A program made the translations under genes and the position numbers. Of a DNA stretch of 9,862 bases, positions 1 to 6,509 are shown one piece after another. The stretch's first letter is position 1, and every line of letters begins with the position of its first letter. Origin of the DNA: Aliarcobacter sp. Its GTDB lineage: Bacteria; Campylobacterota; Campylobacteria; Campylobacterales; Arcobacteraceae. Under the pieces are notes generated by a model. That model was given only the letters and a program-made list of their open reading frames with translations. It ran no database searches and was not told the origin of the DNA. The stretch spans positions 1 through 9,862 of the forward strand of contig JALRJW010000305.1 of the NCBI GenBank assembly GCA_023268955.1. The letters run 5' to 3'.

Positions 1-561
1 AAAGCTCAAAGAAAAGATCAATTAAATCTAAAAACAGTTGGTATTGGGATATATGCTAGAAGTGGAGCCTCAACTGTAGAACTATCAAAAGAAATCAAAA
101 AGAAAATTGAAGAAGTTAAAAAAACTTTGCCAGATGGCTTGGATCTAGAAATTGCTTTTAATAGAGCAACATATGTAGGAGCAGCTATAAATGAAGTTTA
201 TAAAACTCTTATTATTGCTTTTGTATTAGTTGTATTAATTATTTATTTATTTCTTGGAAACTTGAAGGCTGTGATAGTGCCAGCAATAGCATTGCCTGTA
301 AGTTTAATTGCATCCTTTCTTGGAATTTATATTTTTGGACTTTCCATAAATATATTTGTTCTCTTAAGTTTTATACTTGCTATAGGAATCATAACAGATG
401 ACTCGGTCATTATGACTGACGCAATTTATAGAAGAATAGAAAATGGCGAAACTCCTCTTGTTGCTGCGTATAAAGGATCTAAACAGATTACATTTGCAAT
501 TATCGCCACAACCTTAATTTTAATTGCAGTATTTTTACCTCTAATTTTTATAGATATTTAA
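1..561 (+). pseudogene. RND (AcrB/HAE1-type) efflux pump permease, 3'-truncated remnant, 5' end outside window
   Basis: The frame is open from base 1 to a TAA at 559-561 and encodes 186 residues of the middle-N-terminal part of an RND inner-membrane permease, a proton-driven exporter working with a periplasmic adaptor and an outer-membrane channel. Visible marks are the end of the porter domain (GIGIYARSGASTVELSKEI), a helix ending in YLFLGNLKAVIVP (AcrB TM2), TM3, and the TM4 stretch with the paired proton-relay aspartates in GIITDDSVIM. TM5 begins (ATTLILIAVFLPLIFI), then the homology stops and the frame ends two codons later. A family member is about 1000 residues, so TM6-12 and the second porter half are missing. 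The sequence then continues as an unrelated aldo/keto reductase tail, so this is a rearrangement and not a simple nonsense mutation. The remnant is unlikely to work. Substrate cannot be told. Confidence 0.88.
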
Positions 562-683
562 ATCAAATTAAAATCATACCTTTAAATGGTACTACGTCAA
601 AAGAGCATATGATTGAAGACTTGGATTTTTTAAGTTTTTAGCTTACTAAAGAAGAGATTAGTAGTATTAATAATCTTTTATAA
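552..683 (+). pseudogene. aldo/keto reductase, C-terminal remnant with internal stop
   Basis: In the frame starting at 552 the translation runs RYLNQIKIIPLNGTTSKEHM, then IEDLDFLSF, a TAG at 639-641, then LTKEEISSINNLL and a TAA at 681-683. This matches the C-terminal end of aldo/keto reductases, where an IP-x-x-G/S-T-x-x-x-x-H/R-M/I motif binds the NADPH phosphate region and a 'DF-x-LT-x-EE' helix follows. At the stop the family usually has a glutamate (FELT), so GAG to TAG is the simplest change. The N-terminal barrel of roughly 230-270 residues is absent and is replaced by the RND fragment. No start codon or ribosome site suggests separate expression. Function is lost. Confidence 0.72.
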
Positions 684-684
684 G

Positions 685-710
685 AAAGTAGATTAGTTAA
701 TCTACTTTTT
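685..710. terminator. bidirectional hairpin terminator, 10-bp stem
   Basis: AAAGTAGATT (685-694) pairs perfectly with AATCTACTTT (699-708) around the four-base loop AGTT. The + strand ends in a run of five T (706-710), and an A run (685-687) on the other side gives the minus-strand transcript a short U tail. It lies between the remnant genes on + and the stop codon (702-704) of the leftward histidine kinase, which falls inside the 3' arm. It can therefore end transcription from both sides. Confidence 0.8.
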
Positions 711-2879
711 AAATTTTAGGGTAAATACAGCACCATTTTCATTATTTGAAGCTGTTAAAATTCCATCACAGTTTATTTCTATAATTCTTTTAGCAAAATA
801 TAAACCTAGTCCTGTTCCATTTTTTTCTGTTTTTGTTGAAAAATAAGGGTCAAATATTTTATTTAATACAGATTTAGGTATTCCCCCGCCATTATCTTCA
901 ATACTTAAATTAAGATAATCGTTTTCATCTTTATAAGTTTTAATATTTATTTGAGGATTTTCTATTTCATTGTTTATTAAAACCTCTTCAGCATTTTGTA
1001 AAATAGTTAATATAACTTGAGTAACTTCATTTTCAAATGTTTTAAAAGTTTCATCGCATGTAAGTTCTTTATTTATTTTTATATTTTGATAAGTTAAAGA
1101 GTCTTCAATAATATTCAAAGATTTTTCAACAAGTTTTTCTAAACATGTTTCCTTTTTTTCTTTGTCTTCTTTGTAAAAATCCCTAAAGTCATTTATGGTT
1201 TTGCTTAAATGTGAAGTATAAGTATAAACTTCATCCATAGCTTTTGCAACTTCATTAGGATTTAAATCTCCAATCATAGATTTTAATTTAACATATTCTG
1301 TGGAAGCGGATATTGCTGTTAATGGCTGTCTCCATTGATGTGCAATCATATTTAATAATTCACCCATTTGAGCAAGTTTTGATTGTTCTTGAATAAATTT
1401 ATCTCTCATTTTAATTTGTGTTAAATCAACAAACGTAACAATAGTGAAATATTGAGCATTTCTAATGATTTTCTTACCACTTATTAAAGCTGGAAAATTT
1501 TTATTAGCAAGATTTTTTATTTCTATTTCATAGGGAATATATTTAGAATTATTTAGATTTCTTTCAAATTCTTTTAAATCAATTTCATCTATAAAATTTG
1601 TAAGATGAATATCTTGAGCTTTGTAATCTTCTTTAATTTTAAGCATATTTAATCCAGATTGATTAATTTTTACTAGATTATATTTATTATCAAAAATAGC
1701 GATAGTTTCGATAGCTGTATCAATTAAAGCTGAGAAGTTCTTATTTGAGTTTTTTAATTCCTCATTTTGTTCTTTATATTCATTTGTTTTTTTCTTAACT
1801 TCTTCCATAAGTTTTTCGTTATATTTTGATAGTAGTTTTTGTCTATAGAAAATAGCAATTAAAATTATCAAAGATAAAGGAATTAGTTTTTGTAAAATTG
1901 AGTAATTCAATTCAAGTTTTATATTATCAAGTTCTTCTTGTGAATAGAATATAAAGTTTTCTATTAAATCTTGTTTTTGCTTTAAAGTATAATTTTCTTT
2001 AGTTAAAACATCTATTTGTCTATATAAAAACATTTCATCAATAGAACCTATGTCATACATTTTAGGCATAATTAATCTTTGAGTGTAAAGGGCTTCATTT
2101 TCTAAAAAATCTTTTGAAAGATTTTGAGAATTGTATTTTTTTAAAATGATGTCTATAATTTCATCGGGATTATTTAAAGCATATTCCCAACCTTTATTAC
2201 TAGCTTCTTTAAATCTTTGAGTTCTCTCTCTATACTCAATTGACTCATGAACTGAAGTAAATAATTCAAGTTGTAAGTTAAAAATACCAAAATCACTTGG
2301 ATTAATGATATTGTATTTAACACCTAATTTATCAAGTTTATAAGGTTGGTCTGAAATAAATGCAGTCATTGCATCTACTTTGTTATCAGCAAAATCTTGG
2401 ACATTAAAAGTATGTGGGATTAAATTTAAATTCTTAGTATTAATATTTTGGAGTGAAAAAATATAATTGAAATTCAAATCAAAATCTTCTTGTCCAGCTG
2501 CCATTATTTTTTTACCCAATAAATCTTTAGGATATCTGATTTCAGGTTTTGTAATTAATACAAGGGCAGATCTTTTAAAATATGAAGATATAAGATTTAA
2601 TGGTTTTTTATTAATTGATTCAAGTAAAATATTTGAGTTGTAAATTCCATAATTAGATTTATTTTTTAATATGTCTTCAATGATGTTTTGTCCAAATTGA
2701 TACTCTTTTAGTTCAACATCTAAACCAGCTTGTTTATAATACCCTTTTTCAAGAGCAGCTATAAACCCTGCAAATTCAAATTGATATTTCCAATGTAGTT
2801 GTAAAGATACTTTTTCTAAATTTGATTGAGAAAATAATATATTAGTGAAAAATAGTAAAAAAATAATAAGTTTTTTCAT
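702..2879 (-). CDS. hybrid sensor histidine kinase with periplasmic NMT1/THI5-like binding domain
   Basis: From the ATG at 2879 this is 725 residues. A signal peptide (MKKLIIFLLFFTNILFSQS) leads into an NMT1/THI5-like (ABC-type solute-binding) domain at about 24-300, with the typical LQLHWKYQFEFAGFIAALEK opening. One membrane helix lies near 327-345, followed by a coiled coil, a PAS domain (~383-492), and a HisKA dimerisation domain with H-box MIAHQWRQPLTAIS (His514). The HATPase domain has the N-box Asn629, DNGGGIP, FDPYFSTK and GTGLGL. The kinase should sense a small periplasmic ligand and phosphorylate a response regulator. It has no receiver domain and no regulator next to it; the nearest is the single-domain regulator ~1.4 kb away on the same strand. 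A TTG at 2918 would add 13 residues before the signal peptide, so the ATG is preferred, with a GGA ribosome site just upstream. The ligand is unknown; fold relatives bind pyrimidines, sulfonates or nitrate. Confidence 0.93.
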   Translation of the reverse strand: MKKLIIFLLFFTNILFSQSNLEKVSLQLHWKYQFEFAGFIAALEKGYYKQAGLDVELKEYQFGQNIIEDILKNKSNYGIYNSNILLESINKKPLNLISSYFKRSALVLITKPEIRYPKDLLGKKIMAAGQEDFDLNFNYIFSLQNINTKNLNLIPHTFNVQDFADNKVDAMTAFISDQPYKLDKLGVKYNIINPSDFGIFNLQLELFTSVHESIEYRERTQRFKEASNKGWEYALNNPDEIIDIILKKYNSQNLSKDFLENEALYTQRLIMPKMYDIGSIDEMFLYRQIDVLTKENYTLKQKQDLIENFIFYSQEELDNIKLELNYSILQKLIPLSLIILIAIFYRQKLLSKYNEKLMEEVKKKTNEYKEQNEELKNSNKNFSALIDTAIETIAIFDNKYNLVKINQSGLNMLKIKEDYKAQDIHLTNFIDEIDLKEFERNLNNSKYIPYEIEIKNLANKNFPALISGKKIIRNAQYFTIVTFVDLTQIKMRDKFIQEQSKLAQMGELLNMIAHQWRQPLTAISASTEYVKLKSMIGDLNPNEVAKAMDEVYTYTSHLSKTINDFRDFYKEDKEKKETCLEKLVEKSLNIIEDSLTYQNIKINKELTCDETFKTFENEVTQVILTILQNAEEVLINNEIENPQINIKTYKDENDYLNLSIEDNGGGIPKSVLNKIFDPYFSTKTEKNGTGLGLYFAKRIIEINCDGILTASNNENGAVFTLKFKK

Positions 2880-2908
2880 TAGTGTCCAAAAAATTCTAAA
2901 GTGTGCAA

Positions 2909-2914
2909 ATAATA
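2909..2914 (-). promoter_or_regulatory. possible -10 box of the histidine kinase
   Basis: On the minus strand TATTAT lies about 30 bases before the ATG at 2879, inside an AT-rich stretch. Campylobacterota sigma-70 promoters have a clear -10 but a weak -35, so this is plausible. It is one of several similar AT-rich hexamers, so confidence is low. Confidence 0.35.
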
Positions 2915-2924
2915 TCAAAAATGT

Positions 2925-2930
2925 TATAAT
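2925..2930 (+). promoter_or_regulatory. -10 box (TATAAT) of the deoxyribosyltransferase gene
   Basis: A consensus TATAAT lies 25 bases before the ATG at 2955 and predicts a short leader. A TGGAAC ribosome-site-like element (2945-2950) follows, five bases from the start. The 75-bp gap between the divergent kinase and transferase genes must hold both promoters, so their regulation may be linked. Confidence 0.6.
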
Positions 2931-2954
2931 AAACCAAAATTTAATGGAACAATT

Positions 2955-3455
2955 ATGAAAAAAATTTATATTGCAGGCTTTGATGTTTTCTTAAAAAACG
3001 CAGTTGAAGATTTAAATCAAAAAAAAGAACTGTGCTCAAAATATGGTTTTATAGGAATGATACCCTTTGATGGTAATGTAGATTTTACTAAATCAAATGA
3101 AAATATTAGAAAAGATATCTATGTAGAAAATATAAAAATGATTGATAAATGTGATATCGTAATAGCTAATATGAACAACTTTAGACACAATGAAGTAGAT
3201 AGCGGTACAGTTTTTGAAATAGGGTACGCAACAGCCTTAAATAAAGAGGTTTATATTTTTTCAAGTGATAATAGAACTGTTGTTGAAAAAACAAAAGAGT
3301 GTGATGATAAAACTTATGAAGAAAATGGTATGTTTTATGATAGAAATCATATGTTAATAGAGGGTTTTGACTCTAAATTTAACATAATGATTAATGAATC
3401 TTCAAAATTTATACATGGGGATTTTGAAGATGTTTTAAAAGAGTTAGTAAAATAG
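2955..3455 (+). CDS. nucleoside 2-deoxyribosyltransferase family protein
   Basis: The protein has 166 residues, the usual size for this family of Rossmann-like enzymes, which move 2-deoxyribose between purine or pyrimidine bases (or hydrolyse the N-glycosidic bond) in nucleoside salvage. The N-terminus MKKIYIAGFDVF is the first beta strand and loop. KCDIVIANMNNFR (65-77) is the central strand carrying the family's N-x-x-R/D segment. DSGTVFEIGYATALNK (82-97) is the signature, with Glu88 as the expected nucleophile. There is no signal peptide, so it is cytoplasmic. It is divergent from a kinase whose sensor domain belongs to a fold that can bind pyrimidines, and it ends inside a hairpin shared with the convergent disulfide protein. 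Transferase and hydrolase members cannot be told apart from sequence alone. Confidence 0.88.
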   Translation: MKKIYIAGFDVFLKNAVEDLNQKKELCSKYGFIGMIPFDGNVDFTKSNENIRKDIYVENIKMIDKCDIVIANMNNFRHNEVDSGTVFEIGYATALNKEVYIFSSDNRTVVEKTKECDDKTYEENGMFYDRNHMLIEGFDSKFNIMINESSKFIHGDFEDVLKELVK

Positions 3456-3472
3456 ATGTAATCTATTTTACT
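3446..3472. terminator. perfect 12-bp hairpin holding both stop codons of convergent genes
   Basis: AGTAAAATAGAT (3446-3457) is exactly complementary to ATCTATTTTACT (3461-3472), leaving a three-base loop GTA; in RNA the innermost pair would probably open to an 11-bp stem. The TAG of the rightward transferase (3453-3455) is in one arm and the TAG of the leftward disulfide protein (3463-3465, reverse) in the other. There is no separate U tract; the T run is within the arm. It probably serves as a bidirectional terminator or 3'-end protection. Confidence 0.75.
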
Positions 3473-4194
3473 TCAATTCCATAATTAGCTAATAATTCAA
3501 TCCAAGATATAGAATTTCCATCTTTATCAAATAAAGCAGGAGTTCCTTGAACACCAAGTTGTAATCCTAATTGAGTCTGTTCTTCAATAGATGCGTAAAT
3601 TTCATTTAATTTTTCAGAAGGAATATCTCTGTTTTTAAAATTTTCACTATCTTTTGTTGTGTTTAACATAGCTTCAATTTTAGCTTCAGGAGTCTCTTGA
3701 CTCATAATAAATGCAGATAAATCCTTAGCATTTTTGTGAAATTCTAAAGGATAGAAAAATACTTTGATTTTTACTTTGTCTTCAATTTCTTTAAAATAAG
3801 ACTCAAATTTTTTGCAGTAAGGGCATTCAGGGTCTGTAAATAAAACTAACTCATTTGAACCTTTTCCAAATGTTAAAGCCTCTTTACCTTGTGTGATTGA
3901 TAAATCAACAGGTGCAGTTAATTTTTTACCTGTTTGTGTATTAATAACATCCCCAGAGATTAAATATTTTTTGTCTTTTGTTAGGTAAATTGTATTTGGA
4001 TTATCTTGTACTTTAATGTTTAAAAAATATAAAGTTCCTAAATCATGACCATTAACAATGTCAATGTTTACTCTTTTAAATAATTCTAAATCTTTAAATT
4101 CTTTTAAAGTATCTTCACTTAATTGTGTTGAAGCATTTAAAAATAATGCTATCGAACTAACCGCTAAAATTGACTTGCTTAAACTTTTTAACAT
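3463..4194 (-). CDS. periplasmic DsbC/DsbG-like thiol:disulfide interchange protein
   Basis: The protein has 243 residues. An N-terminal signal peptide (to about LFLNAS, residue 22) exports it to the periplasm. Residues ~25-100 form a small N-terminal domain of the DsbC dimerisation type. Residues ~112-240 form a thioredoxin fold with the redox pair CPYC (124-127) in FTDPECPYCKKF and the cis-proline loop GVQGTPAL (Pro219). CPYC, with a helical insertion afterwards (YPLEFHKNAKDLSAFI), is the pattern of DsbC/DsbG-type isomerases. The expected role is reshuffling or reducing wrong disulfides in exported proteins, with a membrane reductase such as DsbD/CcdA as partner, which is not in this window. 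The ATG at 4194 follows an AAGGATAATT ribosome site. TATATT (minus strand, 4215-4220) is a possible -10 box. Confidence 0.88.
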   Translation of the reverse strand: MLKSLSKSILAVSSIALFLNASTQLSEDTLKEFKDLELFKRVNIDIVNGHDLGTLYFLNIKVQDNPNTIYLTKDKKYLISGDVINTQTGKKLTAPVDLSITQGKEALTFGKGSNELVLFTDPECPYCKKFESYFKEIEDKVKIKVFFYPLEFHKNAKDLSAFIMSQETPEAKIEAMLNTTKDSENFKNRDIPSEKLNEIYASIEEQTQLGLQLGVQGTPALFDKDGNSISWIELLANYGIEVK

Positions 4195-4275
4195 AATTAT
4201 CCTTGACTATTTACAATATATATGTAGAAGTTTATTTAAATATAATTAATAAATAATTAACTAAATGTCAAGATA

Positions 4276-4632
4276 TTACAAAGATTTTAATAATTCAAAA
4301 AAATCTTTCATGTTAATAGGTTTACCATACTTTTTTAGATAAGTAATTTCATTTAATTCATCATTGTATTGGTTAGTATTTCCAGTAGTTATAATGCATT
4401 TTATTTCAGGTTTATGAGCATTAATATTTTTTATTAATTCTACACCATTCATAACAGGCATATTTAAGTCGGTAATTAATACATCAAAATTATTTTTTAA
4501 ACAATAATCCAATGCTAGTTGCCCATTTTCAAAAGATTTTACGTCTGGAAAAAATAAAGATAATGTTTCAGCAAAAATTTCTCTTAAATCATTTTCATCT
4601 TCAACATAAACAATTTTTAATTCTTTATTCAA
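4276..4632 (-). CDS. single-domain (CheY-like) response regulator
   Basis: This 118-residue protein is a receiver domain only. The acidic pocket is Glu11-Asp12 (VYVEDENDLR), the phosphoacceptor is Asp55 in LITDLNMPVMNG, the switch threonine is in IIITTGN (Thr82/83), and the conserved lysine is Lys104 in YGKPI. It has no DNA-binding or enzymatic output, so it should act by protein contact or as a phosphate shuttle. The start is a TTG at 4630-4632. An in-frame TAA lies just upstream, AAGG is placed seven bases before the TTG, and the next methionine is at residue 58, so TTG is forced. No kinase is adjacent. The PAS-containing kinase at the left is a possible partner because receivers of this type often serve MIAHQWRQPL kinases, but pairing is inference. 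Confidence 0.92.
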   Translation of the reverse strand: MNKELKIVYVEDENDLREIFAETLSLFFPDVKSFENGQLALDYCLKNNFDVLITDLNMPVMNGVELIKNINAHKPEIKCIITTGNTNQYNDELNEITYLKKYGKPINMKDFFELLKSL

Positions 4633-4667
4633 TAATTAGCCTTAATTTATGATTCTTTGTGTTTTGT

Positions 4668-4673
4668 ATTATA
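4668..4673 (-). promoter_or_regulatory. -10 box (TATAAT) of the response regulator
   Basis: On the minus strand GAATATAATAC carries a consensus TATAAT about 36 bases before the TTG start at 4632. This predicts a leader of roughly 28 bases with the AAGG ribosome site. It supports transcription independent of the upstream carrier gene, which ends at 4693. Confidence 0.6.
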
Positions 4674-4692
4674 TTCTTTTTATATATATTTT

Positions 4693-5592
4693 TCAAGAAA
4701 TTAACATATAAATTATATAGGTTGTTATAAAAGAGAATAGAATTCCATATCCAACAATAGCAGAACTAAGTCTTGGGGCTAATCCTGCCATAGAAGCAAT
4801 TGCTCCTGCTGTTATCATAGGTGCCATTGCTGATTCCATTATCGAAACATCAGCTGCTAAATTATCCCATCCAAATATAAAACAAATAACAAAAGCTATA
4901 AATGGAGCAATTATTAATTTTATGAATAAAGAAACACTAAAAGGTTTTAAATCCTCTTTTGGAAGTTTTAATTGAAGTTGTAAACCAACAGCAACTAAAG
5001 CTAAAGGTACAATTGTTACAGCAAAACCTTCTAAAACTTTTGTAATCGTTGGATTAAATTCAACACCAATTAAACATAGAGCTAATACTAAAGCCCAAAC
5101 AGGTGGGAAAGTTAATATTTTAAAAGTGATTATTTTAAATGATACTTCACTTTTACTTGAATAATATGAAGCAATAAAAGTTCCATAGGTTGCTAAAGCT
5201 ATAAAAGTTCCTAATTGGTCATAAACAAGAACATAGGGTAGGGCTGTTTCACCCATATATGCGTTGATAATTGGAATACCTAAAAATGATGAGTTATTTA
5301 AAACAGTAACTAACATCAATGAACCTTCAACTTCCCTAGAAAAATTGAAGAATTTTGAAGCCAATAAAACTAATATGGCACTAAAAATCATTACACTCCA
5401 TGCAATCACAATTGGAATTACAGCTTCAATGGAAAATGTTAATTTTGGAATTTGAATTAAAATCATTGCAGGAAGTGAAATATAAATAACAAATTGATTT
5501 AAAATAGTAGAAGCATTTTGTGGAAATACATTTGTTCTTCTTATAATGTATCCAATTAAAATAGCAAGTAAAATAAGTATAAAATTTTCCAT
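4693..5592 (-). CDS. AEC (auxin efflux carrier) family transporter
   Basis: The 299-residue protein is almost wholly hydrophobic, with about ten membrane helices in two halves, the usual size for bacterial AEC carriers (YfdV/MdcF/MleP type), which move organic anions or related small molecules across the inner membrane. The first half opens MENFILILLAILIGYIIRR and carries the family's LNNSSFLGIPI element (N-x-x-F-x-G-x-P). The second half ends with ESAMAPMITAGAIAS, the matching discontinuous-helix segment. The ATG at 5592 has a distant AAGG (about 11 bases away), so translation initiation may be weak. It diverges from a nitroreductase across a 110-bp region with a 17-bp palindrome, suggesting joint control. 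The substrate is not predictable; dicarboxylates such as malate or malonate are known for relatives. Confidence 0.9.
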   Translation of the reverse strand: MENFILILLAILIGYIIRRTNVFPQNASTILNQFVIYISLPAMILIQIPKLTFSIEAVIPIVIAWSVMIFSAILVLLASKFFNFSREVEGSLMLVTVLNNSSFLGIPIINAYMGETALPYVLVYDQLGTFIALATYGTFIASYYSSKSEVSFKIITFKILTFPPVWALVLALCLIGVEFNPTITKVLEGFAVTIVPLALVAVGLQLQLKLPKEDLKPFSVSLFIKLIIAPFIAFVICFIFGWDNLAADVSIMESAMAPMITAGAIASMAGLAPRLSSAIVGYGILFSFITTYIIYMLIS

Positions 5593-5625
5593 AAAGTAAT
5601 AAACCTTTCTAATTTGGCTGATTTT

Positions 5626-5631
5626 ATCATA
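5626..5631 (-). promoter_or_regulatory. possible -10 box (TATGAT) of the AEC carrier
   Basis: TATGATAAAAT on the minus strand lies about 34 bases before the ATG at 5592 and matches the Campylobacterota -10 pattern. It is embedded in the palindrome, so binding there would block it. Confidence 0.45.
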
Positions 5632-5642
5632 ACTGTTATGAT
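5626..5642. promoter_or_regulatory. 17-bp perfect palindrome, candidate operator
   Basis: ATCATAAC-T-GTTATGAT is a perfect inverted repeat with a one-base centre in the region between the divergent carrier and nitroreductase genes. A related half-site ATGATAA follows at 5649-5655, the inverse of TTATCAT at 5624-5630. The left arm read on the minus strand is TATGAT, a good -10 for the carrier gene. The right arm falls near the -35 zone of the nitroreductase promoter. A dimeric regulator bound here could control both genes. Confidence 0.55.
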
Positions 5643-5660
5643 TTTTTAATGATAATTTGA

Positions 5661-5666
5661 TATAAA
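5661..5666 (+). promoter_or_regulatory. possible -10 box (TATAAA) of the nitroreductase gene
   Basis: GATATAAATTT sits about 37 bases before the ATG at 5703. A strong ribosome site AAAGGGAT (5691-5698) follows, with GGG six bases before the start. TATTTT at 5681 is an alternative -10 but leaves almost no leader. Confidence 0.5.
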
Positions 5667-5702
5667 TTTACTTTAAAGAATATTTTTTACAAAGGGATAA
5701 AA

Positions 5703-6332
5703 ATGGAAAAAACTTTTATGGAAGCAATGGATTTTAGACATGCTTGTAAAACTTTTGATGAAACAAAAAAAGTTAGTGAAGAAGATTTAGAGTTTATTTT
5801 AGAAACAGGAAGAAAATCGCCATCATCATTTGGTATGGAGCCTTGGAAATTTTTAGTTATTACAAATGATGAACTACGAGAAAAAATTAGACCACTTTGT
5901 TGGAATCAACCACAAATAACTACTTGTTCTCATTTGATTATTGTTTTAGCAGCAATTGAAGATGTGAAACCTGAAAGTGGAACACCTTTAAGAAAATTTT
6001 CAAGAAGAGAAATGCCACAAGAAAAATTAGATTTTTACGTTAATATTTATTCTACTCACTTAAAAGATACACTAAGTAGCGATGAAAATGTTTATTCATG
6101 GACAGCAAGACAAACTTATATAGCTTTAGGAAATATGATGACAGCTGCTGCAGTTAAAGGAATTGATACTTGTCCAATTGAAGGGTTTGAAAAAGAGAAT
6201 CTTGAATCACTTTTAGAACTAGACACAACAAAATATCAAGTTGCATGTTTACTTCCTGTAGGATATAGAATTAATCCACAATCAACTCAATTAAGAGAAA
6301 ACTTAGAATCTATAGTTGAATATATAAGATAA
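5703..6332 (+). CDS. NfsB/RdxA-like NAD(P)H nitroreductase (FMN flavoprotein)
   Basis: The protein has 209 residues, the normal length for the nitroreductase fold, which acts as an FMN-binding homodimer. FMN-phosphate contacts are expected in RHACKTFD (12-19), the usual R-x-x-x-K/R pattern. SPSSFGMEPWKFLVI (39-53) is the second FMN element, and the GIDTCPIEGFEKENL segment is the NfsB-type loop (V/I-D-x-x-P-I-E-G-F). It should transfer two-electron reducing equivalents from NAD(P)H to quinones, nitroaromatics or similar acceptors in the cytoplasm. The C in IDTC and the RHxCK element resemble Helicobacter RdxA/FrxA, whose loss gives metronidazole resistance; whether this protein activates such drugs is inference. 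It is preceded by a strong ribosome site and divergent from the AEC carrier, and followed by a long hairpin. Confidence 0.93.
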   Translation: MEKTFMEAMDFRHACKTFDETKKVSEEDLEFILETGRKSPSSFGMEPWKFLVITNDELREKIRPLCWNQPQITTCSHLIIVLAAIEDVKPESGTPLRKFSRREMPQEKLDFYVNIYSTHLKDTLSSDENVYSWTARQTYIALGNMMTAAAVKGIDTCPIEGFEKENLESLLELDTTKYQVACLLPVGYRINPQSTQLRENLESIVEYIR

Positions 6333-6361
6333 TTTAAACTTAATATTAAAATTATTTTTAC

Positions 6362-6397
6362 GATACTTTTAGTTATTTAATTGTAGCTAAAAGTATC
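6362..6397. terminator. 14-bp hairpin downstream of the nitroreductase gene
   Basis: GATACTTTTAGTTA (6362-6375) pairs with TAGCTAAAAGTATC (6384-6397), with one G-U wobble and an eight-base loop TTTAATTG. It begins 30 bases after the nitroreductase stop. No clear T run follows on the + strand (ATCTAATCTTAAAATT), so it is an atypical terminator or a 3'-end stabilising structure. No gene is seen in 6333-6509; this hairpin and the next promoter fill most of it. Confidence 0.6.
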
Positions 6398-6442
6398 ATC
6401 TAATCTTAAAATTAATATTATTTAACACAAAATCTTCCATTT

Positions 6443-6474
6443 TTAAAGCTTTAATAAAATTATTTATGTATAAT
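6443..6474 (+). promoter_or_regulatory. promoter of the PAS protein gene with a 12-bp palindrome
   Basis: A consensus TATAAT at 6469-6474 lies 35 bases before the TTG start at 6510. TTAAAGCTTTAA (6443-6454), a perfect 12-bp palindrome, covers the -35 region. AAGG at 6499-6502 is the ribosome site. The -10 is convincing; the palindrome may be chance in such AT-rich DNA. Confidence 0.5.
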
Positions 6475-6509
6475 CCCGAACTTTTTTAAAATTCATATAA
6501 GGTATAGAT

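Noticed and set aside
2955..4194. Possible defence island around the nucleoside deoxyribosyltransferase
   Set aside because: The neighbours are a sensor kinase and a periplasmic disulfide protein; no nuclease, helicase, reverse transcriptase, TIR or toxin-antitoxin partner is present, and the enzyme has a normal salvage-type sequence.
4058..4249. Rightward 63-codon open frame across the disulfide-protein start
   Set aside because: It is antisense to the signal-peptide region of the clear DsbC-like gene, has no ribosome site, and its translation has no recognisable pattern.
4202..4272. Distant CTTGAC / GTCAAG inverted pair in the gap before the disulfide-protein gene
   Set aside because: Only six bases, 60 bases apart, in AT-rich DNA; well within chance.
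5264..5455. Rightward 63-codon open frame inside the AEC carrier
   Set aside because: Antisense to conserved membrane helices; no start signal.
5626..5642. 17-bp palindrome read as a terminator because a T run follows
   Set aside because: It lies between two divergent genes, where no transcript needs to end, and its arms are AT-rich with a one-base centre. An operator is more likely.
6362..6397. tRNA or structured riboswitch
   Set aside because: Only a single stem is formed; there is no cloverleaf, CCA end or multi-helix core.
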